Of a stretch of DNA of 64,000 bases, positions 1-10,935 are shown one piece after another (the first letter of the stretch is position 1; every line of letters starts with the position of its first letter). Under the pieces are notes generated by a model. It searched no databases and had not been told where the DNA came from. It saw nothing but the letters and a program-made list of their open reading frames with translations. The translations under genes and the position numbers were made by a program. Source of the stretch: Erpobdella octoculata (lineage: Eukaryota > Annelida > Clitellata > Hirudinida > Erpobdellidae); contig OZ022238.1 in NCBI GenBank assembly GCA_963978895.1, positions 15,296,154-15,360,153 on the forward strand, read 5' to 3'.

Positions 1-3000
1 TCGAATCCACTACAACAACCAGCGCCAACAAAAGTAGAACTGGGTCTTCCAAGTAAAAGATCCCGTCCTGCCAAGCCAAAACATCCCACACAGCGCCAAC
101 AAAACATCGGTAGTCTTTCCCAAGACAAAATTGACTTATTAAAATCCACAACAACTCTTTGTTTCTGGGCAAATAACCCTTGTTCACTGAATAGTCAGAA
201 GAAAGACGAACTCACGGCCAGACTAACAGCACTATCAAAGAAAAACCAACCAGACGTTATGTTCTTCACTGAGACATGGTTTAATGAAAGGTCGGACACA
301 ATCGTGAATGGATACCAATTGCATAGAACGGACAGAAATAGCAAAGGTGGTGGAGTCGCTATCTATGTCAAGAACGAAATAGTTTCATTTAACGTTTCTT
401 TACCAGAGCTTAATTCGAAAATATTGAACAATTGTGGATAACAATTCGTTACGGTAAGGAATCGATCTTACTTGGCTGCATCTACCGCCCACATGATTAT
501 GACGATGAATATTTAACCAATACCATTGAAGCTATAAAAATTGCAAAAAAATCACTAATTGGACTCAATTGTGCAACGATGTTGCTTTATGGTGATTTTA
601 ACTTCAGTCATACATGGTACGAAGAAGTTGATGTGGGTGGCAGAGTAGCCACAGCTGGTCATGTGATGGACGAGCGCCCAGGGGATATCAGATTTCAGTC
701 ATGTCTCGAAGAAAACGATCTAACACAAGTAGTGACTTTTTGTACTTACCGACATTCATGAGATGTTGCACCAAAAAGCACACTTGATCTTATTATCACC
801 AACAAACCAGATCAATTCATGGAGCTTACAAAAGGCGATTCACTAGGCTATACGCCAATGGGTCAATCACATTGTTTAATAATGGGAAGAATAAGTGTAG
901 CTGGCTGCCCGACAATCGAAAGGCACAACAAACCCCGATGTATATGGAGTAGAGCCAACTTTACGGCTTTCTCACACTTTATCAGCTCACAAGACTGGAT
1001 AACCCTCTTCTTACATCGCTCAGTTAACGAGTGCTACACCACCTTGGTTAAAATTTACGATGATGCAGTAAAAAGATTTATCCCAACAACAACAGTGCCT
1101 TTTAAGAAAAAGTCAGAGGCATGGGTCACTCCAGAAGTGTTAGCGGCGGTTCAACTGAAGAGACAACTTTGGTCAAAATACCTAGCAGCCGGGCGTCACA
1201 CACATGTCCAGCTTAAGCTAGCTCATAAAAAAGCTTGTAAAAACGTGGCAAAAGTAGTTAGACTTTCTATGCTTCACTACGAAGAAAATCTCGCTTATTC
1301 ACCAAATCTACTTCATACTCACATTCGAAATAAACATGAAACTCAAGAGAAGATAAAGGCAATTGAAACGGCTGACGGTGACACATCGGTCGACCAAGAA
1401 GTAATATGCAAGACGCTAAACGAATACTTCCAATCTGTTTTTGTTACCGAATCAGGCAATCAACTGCCTTTTTTTGAACAGAGAACAGATTCCGAATGCA
1501 TTATTGACGAGAGCGTTTTCACATTTGAAAAGGTTGAAAAAAGACTATCAGAACTCTTGGCGAACAAGGCTATGGGAGTTGATGGATTTCATCCTCGTAT
1601 ATTAAAAAACAGCGCAGCTGCTCTTGCAATTCCTATCACTCTCATCTTTAGAATGTCTATCACCACAGGCATGGTACCAGATCTATGGAAACTAGCTAAT
1701 GTTACGCCCATTTTTAAAAAAGGTAGCAAAATAAAGGCAGGAAACTATAGGCCAGTATCATTAACTTCCGTACTTTGCAAAGTATGCGAAAAGTTTATTC
1801 ACGAGCAAATCACGTCTTTCTGCACTATAAATAACCTAATAACTAAAAGTCAACACGGATTTGTAAGAAAAAAAGGATGCGTAAGCAACTTACTGGAAGC
1901 CCGCGACATTCTGACAGAAAGTGTTCATCTTGGTGTTTCTGTGGATGTTGTCTACACAGATTTTGCGAAAGCTTTTGACAAAGTCCCACATCGGTGTTTA
2001 TTGCACAAACTGAGAGCGTACGGTATACAGGGCTCTCTTCACAAATGGATTGAATCTTGGTTAACCAATCGTCAGCAGAGAGTTCAGATCGACAGTTGTA
2101 CTTCAGGATGGAAAAAGGTTACGAGTGGGGTACCGCAAGGCTCAGTACTTGGGCCTCTATTGTTTTTGCTCTATATAAATGACCTCCCTGACAAATTATC
2201 TCAACACATCAAGCTTTTTGCAGATGATAGTAAAATCATTGGGATTATCAAATCCGTGGAAGACTGTATCAGACTCCAAAACGATATAGATGAGGCAGTC
2301 CAGTGGTCACACAAATGGTTGATGCCATTCAACATTGACAAATGCAAAGTTATGCACGTTGGACGAACCAATCAGAAATCAAAATTTATTTATTCTATGT
2401 TAGACCCAGATGGAAATAGAAAGAATTTAGCAGTAACGACAGTCGAACGAGATCTTGGTGTTCTAGTATCGGATGATCTCAAAGCAAGGTCTCAAGTGAA
2501 TGCAGCGGCTGCCTTGGCTAATAGAACTCTTGGTAGACTCAAAAAATTATTCCGAAGTCGTAGTCTCCATCTTTGGAAAACATTATACCAGGCCTACATT
2601 CGACCACACCTCGACTATGCAGTTCAAGTTTGGTCTCCTCATCTAAGCCGGGACATTGATACTCTCGAAAAGGTCCAGCACAAAGTTACAAAAATAATTA
2701 CAACAATCAAACATTTACCATACTTAGAAAGACTACAGAAGCTTGGAATTACCACGCTTGAAGAACGTAGGGTTAGAGGCGATTTGATCCAACAATACAA
2801 AATACTGGCTCATATTGATGAAGTGAATTTTTTTGTATTGCAAAAACATCCCACATGGCAAACTAACAGATCCTATTGTTTGAGAGGTCACAACTGCCTT
2901 CTTTTACCACAAAGAATTAAAGGATGTGAAGAGCGAAAACACTTTTTCACAAATCGAGTAGCTTTCAGCTGGAACTCCTTGACGCAGGAAGCAGTGGACG

Positions 3001-3044
3001 CATTTTCGGTGAATGCCTTCAAAGATCAACTCGCTCTACTTTGA
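1..3044 (+). pseudogene. LINE A: CR1/Jockey-type endonuclease-reverse transcriptase, two lesions
   Basis: ORF2 of a non-LTR retrotransposon, already open at the window edge. The endonuclease part reads PDVMFFTETWF (about 253-285) and LLYGDFNFSHTW (about 586-620). The reverse transcriptase has GNYRPVSLTSVL, DVVYTDFAKAFDKVPH, SGVPQGSVLGPLLFLLYIND and the catalytic FADD box near 2216-2230, followed by the usual C-terminal region (LDYAVQVWSPHLSRD, RGHN). The frame shifts near 430 and one in-frame TGA lies at 759-761; everything from 762 to the stop at 3044 is open. The family copies itself by target-primed reverse transcription at a nicked genomic site. With two lesions this copy cannot make full ORF2 protein. 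The family call rests on motif order and could be another member of the Jockey/CR1 group. Confidence 0.9.
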
Positions 3045-3205
3045 TTGCAGTATAACTCGTCAGCACAGAGGGGCCTGATGCAGCACCTCTTCATCAATCA
3101 TACATGCTATTATAATGACTATTTAATTATTATTGTTTTTTTTGTTCTGTCTTATTTGTGATTTTGAATGTATGTATTGATAACTGAATAAGCAAACTCA
3201 AACTC
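3045..3205 (+). other. 3' untranslated tail of LINE A
   Basis: AT-rich sequence between the ORF2 stop and the TA repeat. It is probably the 3' UTR of LINE A. No gene is visible. Confidence 0.5.
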
Positions 3206-3211
3206 ATATAT

Positions 3212-3294
<83 letters not shown>
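3206..3294. repeat. (TA)n microsatellite
   Basis: About 89 bp of TA dinucleotides with one interruption. It separates LINE A from the following Helitron end. Confidence 0.95.
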
Positions 3295-3298
<4 letters not shown>

Positions 3299-3472
3299 CA
3301 TTTACATACATAAATGAACAAAAACGGGAACGGGAAGTCAACTGAGAGCGAAAGATAGAGCGGGAAAGGGAAAGCGACCGAGTACGGAAAGCGGAGAAGG
3401 AAACGGGAGCGAGAGAGACAAACATTAGAAAAACCTGTAAAAACCCCGGGCAACGCCGGGTGCCCCCACTAG
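3295..3472 (+). mobile_element. Helitron 3' terminal fragment with hairpin and CTAG end
   Basis: A purine-rich stretch ends in a canonical Helitron 3' terminus: a 5-bp stem CCCGG/CCGGG with a six-base loop at 3445-3460, eight bases of spacer, then CTAG at 3469-3472 followed by T. Helitrons are rolling-circle transposons that need this subterminal hairpin and a CTRR end. Only the 3' end is present; no helicase or Rep ORF is seen. The termini differ from the other Helitrons in the window, so this is a separate family. Confidence 0.7.
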
Positions 3473-3862
3473 TATATATATAAAAGAACATGTCCTGACT
3501 GACTGACTGATTGACTGACTGACTGATAATCAACGCCGAGCTCAAACGTCTCATCCTAGGAACGTGAAATTTGTGAAAATGTTGCTCCTGAGAGGATGAA
3601 ACTGGAAAACAAATGTTTTTCTAAAACAATGTATATCTCGAAAACCAAAAACGAAGGGCTTTTGAAATTTGGTATCTAGATTTTTCTAAAAAATTGAGAA
3701 AATATGTGTTTCACCATTTTTTGAAAATTTGGTTTTTAAGGACCTCAAATGTGAGGTGAAAAATAGGATTATTTGTTTTTTTTTTAAATTACTGCTACTC
3801 AAAAACTGTAAATGCTACAGATGTAAAAATTAGTACTTAATATCCACTCAATAAATAAAAAT
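3473..3862 (+). mobile_element. Helitron family A, 5' part (interrupted)
   Basis: Starts TATATATATAAAAGAACATG and continues with CTGACTGA repeats. It matches the 5' end of the complete family A Helitron at 59439, except that the first TC is missing. It breaks off where LINE B begins. The 3' half of the same family (CTAG end) is found at 10936-11951, so LINEs B and C probably inserted into one Helitron. The body is made of diverged ~150-bp units of the type 'tttccaggacctcaaatgtg'. Confidence 0.7.
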
Positions 3863-6749
3863 AGACGTTTTGAACATTATGTATTCAAATGTAGATTGCA
3901 TTACTAATAAAATGAGTGAGATAAGATTATTAGTAGATACAGATGACGTAACAAAAGATATCTTAATTTTTACTGAGGTAAATGCAAAATATTATGTAAA
4001 TGAATTTATTGAATCCGAATTCTGGATAAACAATTTTAATTTGCATTCATATAATTTTATGAAAAAAGGATTTAGAGGTATATTTTGTTATGTTAGATAT
4101 GATATTAAGTGCCAAATTATAAATTTAGGAATAGATTTCAATGAATATATGTGTATTAAAATAGATGAAAATCCTGATATTTTTATTCTTATCATCTATA
4201 GGAGTCCGAATTCAGGTAGAGAAAATAATAATAATTTATTTTTACTGTTAGAAGCTTTCCAATCTAAAATAGGAGTAAAATTAATAATTGGAGATTTTAA
4301 CTTTCCAAACGTTGACTGGAAAAATAATACTTACAAATCAAATTTTAAGTCATCTGAAGATAAACTGATCAACTTTTTAAATGATAATTTTTTAACTCAA
4401 CTAATTAAGGAATCTACAAGGTGTCGCGGATCTCAAAAGCAGTCCATTCTAGACTTGCTTCTCTAGTCGAGGACGTCGATTTAATCAAAAATTTAGTATA
4501 TAATTCCCCACTAGGTAAAAGTGATCATTGTGTGTTAAATTTCTCCTTTATTAGAAATTTTTATAAATAAAAAACCATTAACAATATATCCAAATTTGAT
4601 TTTAACAGTGGAAAATATAATTTGATGAACGATTATTTGATTGAGAATCTGTACTGTGATGAGTCGGAAATAAATAACAATGTTGCAAGTAAAGACTCGG
4701 TAAACAATATGTGGCATTACTTTTGTCAAGTAATGAATGAAGCTATTAGGAATTATATTCCTGTCATTGATGCTGATAGAATTTTAAGATTTAAGTGCCA
4801 TAAAAGAAAATTACCTAAAAATGTGGTTGAGCAATGCAGGACAAAAAATAAACTATGGAAAAAGTTTATCCGAACTAGAGATAATAATATTTTTGCAGAA
4901 TTTAAAAATATCAGAAACAAATTAAGGAAATCAATTAATAAAATTAAAGAAGCTGAGACACTGAAATTGGCCAAAAAAATTAAGACCAATCCTAAGGTTT
5001 TTTGGCAACATATAAATAAAAACAGAAACTGTCAAACTAAGTTAGAATATATGATAAAAACTGATATAAACGGGTCTGCAACAACTATAACTTGTGACGT
5101 TGATATGGCAAATTGTTTAGCTGAATTTTTTAAAAGCGTTTATATAAGCAATGATAGTCTAGAAATAAGTCCCACAATTAACAATAATATTATTGTCCAC
5201 ATAATGGAGGAAGTAATAATAAACAAATACGCGGTCGAAAATAAAATTAATAAATTAAATAAATACAAATCGGCAGGACCAGATAATATTTTTTCAAGGG
5301 TTCTGATAGAATGTAAAAATTCTATTTCTAGCTATTTAAGCAATTTATACAACAAATCACTGCAAGCTCAAATGGTCCCTGATGATTGGAAGTATACCAT
5401 CATTACCCCAGTTTATAAGAAAGGTGATAAAAATACTGCAAGTAATTATAGGCCAGTCTCTTTAAGTTGTATCTGCTGTAAACTGTTAGAATCATTGATT
5501 AAGGATGAATTAATAATACATTTTGATAGAAATAAGCTTCTAGATTATAGGCAATACGGCTTTACGAGAGGAAAGTCAACTACAATTCAGTTGTTAAAAT
5601 TGATGGATATGTGGAGCAGTGCATTAGATAAAGGGGAAACAATAGACGTGGTATATACGGATTTTGAAAAAGCGTTTGATCGTGTATCTCATGCAAAGTT
5701 AATTGATAAACTAGAAAATTATGGCGTCAATGGAGGATTAATTAATTGGATTAAAGATTATTTAACAAACAGAACAAGTAGTGTTAGGGTTAATAATAGC
5801 ACATCTAATAGATTTAAAGTTACAAGTGGGGTACCTCAAGGTAGTGTTTTAGGGCCACTACTTTACATAATTTATGTCAATGATATGTTTGAAATAGTTA
5901 AGAATAACTCGGCGGAGCTGTTTATGTACGCAGACGACGCCAAAATATTTAAAACTATAAAAAGCAGTGATGATCGATTGATATTGCAGAGCTGTTTAAG
6001 TTCATTAGGAGATTGGAGTAAAAAATGGGAAATTAAGCTAAATGCTGGTAAATGTGTTGCGGTGAGATATGGACGCCAATTAGATGATCGTCGGCTATAT
6101 AATATAGAAGGAGTGGAACTTAATTTTCTTGACAAAATAAAAGATTTAGGTGTTACATTCCAGAGTTCACTAACATTTGTAGATCACATTTATGAAATAA
6201 TTAAAAAATGTTTTTCACTGTTAGGTATAATTTCACGAAATTTTAAAGATTCTTTTATATTGATTTATAAAGCTTTGGTTAGATCCAGATTGGAGTATGC
6301 AGTTAGTGTGTGGTCACCATGGAAGAAAAAAAGACATAGAAGCCATTGAAAGAGTCCAGAAGAGAGCAACAAAAATGGTCAAGGCATGCAAGGGATTGAA
6401 ATATGAAGACAGGTTGAGAATTTTGAAGCTTCCTTGTTTAAAGTACAGAAGACTGAGAGGGGACCTGATCATGCTCTACAATTTTATTCAAGACAAAGAA
6501 GGACGTTTGTGTTTTCCTAATATAAAGATATCAGAAGAAAGAAGAACAAGAGGTCACAATTTCAAACTGGAAACACAAAGATTCAACGGCAACTGCAGAA
6601 AATATTTCTTCCTGACCAGATCGACTGCAATTTGGAACAACCTCCCTTCGAAAATCATAGAAGCCGATCAAGTTAATGAATTTAAAAGATTAATCGACTG
6701 TCATTTCGAAATAAGCGACATTATGTACAACTATAAAAAAGATTTTTAA
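3863..6749 (+). pseudogene. LINE B: 5'-truncated CR1/Jockey-type ORF2 with several frameshifts
   Basis: The endonuclease begins abruptly at IMYSNVDCITNKMSEIR (3870) and includes GDFNFPNVDW. The frame then breaks near 4460, just before a SDHCVLNF motif readable in another frame, again near 4569, and again near 6330 in an A-rich run. The reverse transcriptase (4622-6349) has NYRPVSLSCICCK, DVVYTDFEKAFDRVSH, SGVPQGSVLGPLL and YADD near 5926-5937. The C-terminal part (6297-6749) has ERVQKRATK and RTRGHN. The 5' part is strongly AT-rich, whereas the last ~450 bp are visibly richer in G and C, so the copy may be chimeric. It is not functional. Confidence 0.88.
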
Positions 6750-6850
6750 TAATATATACATACATTTATTTATAGAACATATATATGAACAATATTTTAT
6801 ATAATTCTAGATATGGGCATAGAGACATATAGTTTGCGCCCATCATTTCC

Positions 6851-6880
6851 TTTATGTTATGTTATGTTGTTATGTTATGG
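6851..6880 (+). repeat. (TTATG)n-type tail of LINE B
   Basis: Short run of TTATG/TTATGT units closing LINE B. The same motif closes LINE C at 10902-10935. Short 3' microsatellite tails are usual for CR1/Jockey-group LINEs. LINE C begins directly after it. Confidence 0.7.
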
Positions 6881-7231
6881 TGCAAGCAAGTTCGTTCGTT
6901 CGTTCAACCGTGTGGCCAGCTCCGTAATTAAGTGTGGAGGTTCGACTTAGGATATTTTTCTGAAATTTAGAAATTGAAATTGGAAATTTGACTTAGGAAA
7001 TTTTCTGAGAAGTGACAGTCCCAGTTCGCTGACTTGGAGGAATTTCGAGATTTTGAACACGTGCAAAAGGCTGAACGGATTATCGCTCAAACACTGAAAG
7101 AAACAGGATCTAGTCAAGAATCGAAGAAATTCGCTAATCGGACTCTGAAAAGATAAGATAATAATATATTTTGTTTGTTTTTCTATAAATTTGATAATAC
7201 TATACTACCTATCTTGTCTGAATAAGTTACA

Positions 7232-7963
7232 ATGGTTAAGACAAAGGATATGGTAAAATGCGAAAAATGCACAATGTATGGTAGTGGGGAAAGCTTTTCG
7301 GACAATGTGTGTATGAACTGCCGCAAAATTGAAATATTAGAAAAGAAAATAGAGGAAATTTTAAAAAGTTACTCAGTTTCAATTAATGAAATAAGTGAAA
7401 AGGTCGATAAGAAACTCGTTGTCACTGACCAATCTAGCACGCTTAAAGAAGAGGCTTGGGTTAAAATTGAAAAAAAAGTTAAAAAAGTAGAGGAACATCT
7501 CAAAGAAGCTGAACTACATGACAAGAAAAAAAACAACATAGTTATTCATAGGCTTGCGGAAAGCGGTTCTGATAAAGATGACCAAAAAAGATTGGACGAT
7601 AAAAAAGAGATTGTAACCGTAGTTAAAGATATCCTTAAAGTGAACCTCGAAAACTCAGACATAAAAAAATTTTATAGAATAGGCAAAATCTCAGACAAAG
7701 ACAGACCATTACTGGTAGAGTTTAAAGATGCCCAAACCAAAAACATAGTAATGGAATCTCTTTCCAAACTGCGTAACGCTGAAGACCGATATCGCAAGAT
7801 CTCGGTGAGTCACGACATGACAGAAAACGAAAGGGAACAGTGTAAGATGCTAGTTAAAGAAGCCAAGGAGAAACAGTGCAATGACCAGTCGGGGGAATGG
7901 CTATACAGGGTAAAGGGTATGCCTGGAGACATGAGGGTAGTGAAGCTACGGAAACAACTCTAA
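7232..7963 (+). CDS. LINE C ORF1 protein (nucleic-acid-binding)
   Basis: 243 aa. The N-terminus carries a possible zinc-binding module, CEKC near residues 9-12 and CMNC near 29-32. A long Lys/Glu-rich coiled-coil region follows (about 33-95), then an RRM-like segment (NNIVIHRLAE, RPLLVEFKDA) with a basic C-terminus. This is the usual plan of LINE ORF1 proteins, which coat the element RNA and assist reverse transcription. The ATG at 7232 lies just after a 5' UTR without long ORFs. The stop lies inside the start of ORF2, which suggests coupled translation or reinitiation. No disabling change is seen. Confidence 0.8.
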   Translation: MVKTKDMVKCEKCTMYGSGESFSDNVCMNCRKIEILEKKIEEILKSYSVSINEISEKVDKKLVVTDQSSTLKEEAWVKIEKKVKKVEEHLKEAELHDKKKNNIVIHRLAESGSDKDDQKRLDDKKEIVTVVKDILKVNLENSDIKKFYRIGKISDKDRPLLVEFKDAQTKNIVMESLSKLRNAEDRYRKISVSHDMTENEREQCKMLVKEAKEKQCNDQSGEWLYRVKGMPGDMRVVKLRKQL

Positions 7964-10842
7964 GCAATTCTGATATATATAAAATAAGAAAGAAGAGGCA
8001 TGCTTTTGGATCTGCTAATCACGAAAACTATTTATGTAAGTGCTTTTATGCGAATGTAAGAAGTCTCGTAAACCGAGTAAAAATGGCAGAATTGGAAATG
8101 TATGTAAACAATGAAGATCCGGATATAATTGGCTTAACCGAATCTTGGGCAAGTGACAAAATTACTAATGGTGAACTGAAATTAGAAGGATACGATATGT
8201 TCAGAAAAGATAGAGTGACGGAAGGTATGGATAAGCAAAGGGGAGGCGGTGTATTGTTGTATGTGAAGCATAAATGGAATGCAGTACAGAGGGAAGATAT
8301 ATACAATGATATGTTTAAAGAAAGTGTATGGTGTGAAATAGGACAAAAAAATAGTAAGTTATTAATCGGAGTATGCTATAGAGTTCCCAATGCTGATGAA
8401 GAAGTTGATAAGGGGCTTTATGAATTAATTTCTAAGGCTAACAAGGAATCTGTAATCATAATGGGTGATTTCAATTTTCACGTTAACTGGCATTCTTTGG
8501 AAGGAGAAACTCATAAAGATAGACAATTTATGCAATTTATTGAGGATGAATTCATGTCACAGTTAATTAGAGAGCCTACTAGAAGTAAAAATACTTTAGA
8601 CTTATTACTGACTGCTGACATAAGTTTGGTAAATAATTTAACTGTAGGTGAATGTTTTGGCACTAGCGATCACCAGGTTATTAGATGGGATTTGGTCATG
8701 AATCATGACAGGCAGAGTTGTTCAGATGTAATTCGCTACAACTACTTTAAGGCAGACTACAGTCTAATAAGAGAAAGCATTACGAGAGAAAATCTTATGG
8801 ACAGAGTTAAGAGTACTAATGTTGAGATCAGCTGGAAGCTATTTGTTCAGTGCATGCACGAAATTATTGAAAAGTATATTCCAAAACAAAGAAACCAAAA
8901 TAAAAAAAATCCCTGGATGACTAGGTTGATTATAAAAAAACAGAGAGCCAAAAATAAAGCATGGAAAAAATATCGAGAGCTGGTAACTATGGGTTCTGAA
9001 GAAGAAAGATCAAGCAAACTAAGTGAGTTGGAAAAAAAATACAGAAAGATAAGAAATGACACCAAACAGACTATTAGAAGGACTATTGTAGACTATGAAC
9101 AAAAGCTGACAGAAAACATAAAAAGGGACAGCAAAAGCTTTTTCAAATATGTGAGAAGTAGGCAAAAAAAGAAAGATAAAGTAGGTCCTTTAAAGGATGC
9201 AGATGGAAATTTAATTACTAATGATGAAGTCACAGCGGATTTGTTGAACAAGTATTTTGGGTCAGTCTTTACTGAAGAAAACATTAAAAATATTCCTGTA
9301 GCAAGTAAGAAGTTTCAAGGTGATGGAAAAGATGTCAAAAGAGAAGTTATCTTCACAAAAAGCCGAGTTACTGAGATGCTGAAGTGTTTGAAAGTAGACA
9401 AAACACCAGGAATTGATGCACTTCATCCGAAGTTTCTATTTGAAGTAAGAGAGGAAATTGGTGAAGTAATGGCAGAGTTAATGAATAAGTCAATGCAAAC
9501 AGGTGAAATACCACAGGACTGGAGGGATGCAATTGTTGTTCCACTATTTAAAAAGGGCAATAGAAGTGAAGCAAGTAACTATAGACCTGTCAGCCTGACC
9601 TGCATTATCTGCAAAGTTATGGAAAGAATTATCAAGGATGATATGATGAGACATATGGAAGAGCATAAGATAATTAAAGATAGTCAGCATGGGTTTATGA
9701 ACAATAAATCATGTTTGACTAATTTATTAGAATTTTTTGAAGATACTTATGATTTTTTGGATGCAGTACCATCAGTTGATGTAGTTTATTTAGACTTTGC
9801 CAAAGCTTTTGACAAAGTGCCTCATCAGAGACTGCGTAAGAAACTTGAGGCAATAGGCATAGAAGGAAAGCTATTAGAATGGATAGGAGGTTGGTTGCTT
9901 GATAGAAGACAAAGAGTTGCAATAAATGGGATGAAATCAAAATGGATTAGTGTCACAAGTGGTGTTCCACAAGGATCAGTTTTGGGACCAACCTTATTCT
10001 TAGTTTACATCAACGACTTAGACGATGGGATTAAGTCAAGAATTTATAAGTTTGCTGATGACACGAAGCTGTGCAGAGCAATAAAGACTGAGGAGGATGC
10101 TGAAGTGCTCAGAGATGACTTGAAAAAATTATATAAATGGTCACAGGACTGGCAGATGTTATTTAATGTAGAAAAGTGCTCTGTCATGCATATGGGCAAG
10201 CGAAATCAAAAATGTAGGTATGAGATGAACGGCACAACATTGAAAGAAACAACGGAAGAAAGAGACTTGGGTATTCTGGTGCATAATAGTGCCAAACCAT
10301 CAATACAATGTGCTAAGGCAGCCAATAGAGGGAATCAGGTGCTAGGCATAATTAAAAGAACTATGGTGAGCAGAGACAAGGACTTAATTCTAAAACTATA
10401 TAAAACACTAGTAAGACCGCATTTGGAATATTGTGTGCAGGTGTGGAGTCCTTCACTTAAACAAGACATTAATATTCTAGAAAGGGTACAGAGGAGAGCT
10501 ACGAAAATAATTAATGGAATGCATGGTTTAAGCTATGAAGAGAGATTGTTGAGTTGTAGGCTGACGACCCTTGAGAGAAGGAGAATAAGAGGAGACTTAA
10601 TACTAGTATATAATATATTGAATAATGGTCTTAATCTTGATCCAGACAAGTTCTTTACTAGAGTTTCCAACAGAAATACAAGAGGTCATCCGATGAAGCT
10701 TTACAAAGACAGGACAGGACCTTTGAAGCGGACGTTTTTCAGCGCAAGAATCATCAACGAGTGGAACAAACTAAAAGAAGATGTTGCAAATGCTCAGACT
10801 TTGAATGAATTCAAATCGAAACTTTCGTTATGTAACTTTTAG
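7897..10842 (+). CDS. LINE C ORF2: APE endonuclease-reverse transcriptase, intact
   Basis: 981 aa. The apurinic-type endonuclease has YANVRSLVNRVKMAELEMY (about residue 50), IIGLTESW, IMGDFNFHVNW (GDFNF at 190-194) and GTSDHQVI. A linker follows, then the reverse transcriptase with SNYRPVSLTCIICKV, DVVYLDFAKAFDKVPHQRL, SGVPQGSVLGPTLFLVYIND and FADD at residues 719-722. The C-terminal region has YCVQVWSPSLKQD, ERVQRRATK and NTRGHP. All catalytic motifs are present and the frame is open throughout. The protein nicks target DNA and primes cDNA synthesis there. The ATG at 7897 overlaps ORF1; the next ATG is just inside the endonuclease (8083), so the earlier start is preferred. Confidence 0.92.
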   Translation: MAIQGKGYAWRHEGSEATETTLSNSDIYKIRKKRHAFGSANHENYLCKCFYANVRSLVNRVKMAELEMYVNNEDPDIIGLTESWASDKITNGELKLEGYDMFRKDRVTEGMDKQRGGGVLLYVKHKWNAVQREDIYNDMFKESVWCEIGQKNSKLLIGVCYRVPNADEEVDKGLYELISKANKESVIIMGDFNFHVNWHSLEGETHKDRQFMQFIEDEFMSQLIREPTRSKNTLDLLLTADISLVNNLTVGECFGTSDHQVIRWDLVMNHDRQSCSDVIRYNYFKADYSLIRESITRENLMDRVKSTNVEISWKLFVQCMHEIIEKYIPKQRNQNKKNPWMTRLIIKKQRAKNKAWKKYRELVTMGSEEERSSKLSELEKKYRKIRNDTKQTIRRTIVDYEQKLTENIKRDSKSFFKYVRSRQKKKDKVGPLKDADGNLITNDEVTADLLNKYFGSVFTEENIKNIPVASKKFQGDGKDVKREVIFTKSRVTEMLKCLKVDKTPGIDALHPKFLFEVREEIGEVMAELMNKSMQTGEIPQDWRDAIVVPLFKKGNRSEASNYRPVSLTCIICKVMERIIKDDMMRHMEEHKIIKDSQHGFMNNKSCLTNLLEFFEDTYDFLDAVPSVDVVYLDFAKAFDKVPHQRLRKKLEAIGIEGKLLEWIGGWLLDRRQRVAINGMKSKWISVTSGVPQGSVLGPTLFLVYINDLDDGIKSRIYKFADDTKLCRAIKTEEDAEVLRDDLKKLYKWSQDWQMLFNVEKCSVMHMGKRNQKCRYEMNGTTLKETTEERDLGILVHNSAKPSIQCAKAANRGNQVLGIIKRTMVSRDKDLILKLYKTLVRPHLEYCVQVWSPSLKQDINILERVQRRATKIINGMHGLSYEERLLSCRLTTLERRRIRGDLILVYNILNNGLNLDPDKFFTRVSNRNTRGHPMKLYKDRTGPLKRTFFSARIINEWNKLKEDVANAQTLNEFKSKLSLCNF

Positions 10843-10935
10843 TTTTTAAAAAAGTAGTGAATATTATACAGTCATTTTTGATTCCTTATTCACTATAATA
10901 AAGTTATGTTATGTTATGTTATGTTATGTTATGTT

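Larger units (their letters stand above)
6881..10935 (+). mobile_element. LINE C: apparently full-length CR1/Jockey-type element
   Basis: About 4.05 kb: a ~350-bp 5' UTR (6881-7231, with a TTCG repeat), ORF1, ORF2 overlapping it by 67 bp, a 60-bp 3' UTR and a (TTATG)n tail at 10902-10935. Neither ORF contains a stop or visible frameshift, unlike LINEs A, B and D. The upstream border is set by the LINE B tail and the downstream border by Helitron-like DNA. It is a candidate active element. Confidence 0.85.

Noticed and set aside
3130..3554. Minus-strand ORFs with YIYI runs
   Set aside because: (TA)n plus Helitron sequence read in frame by chance.
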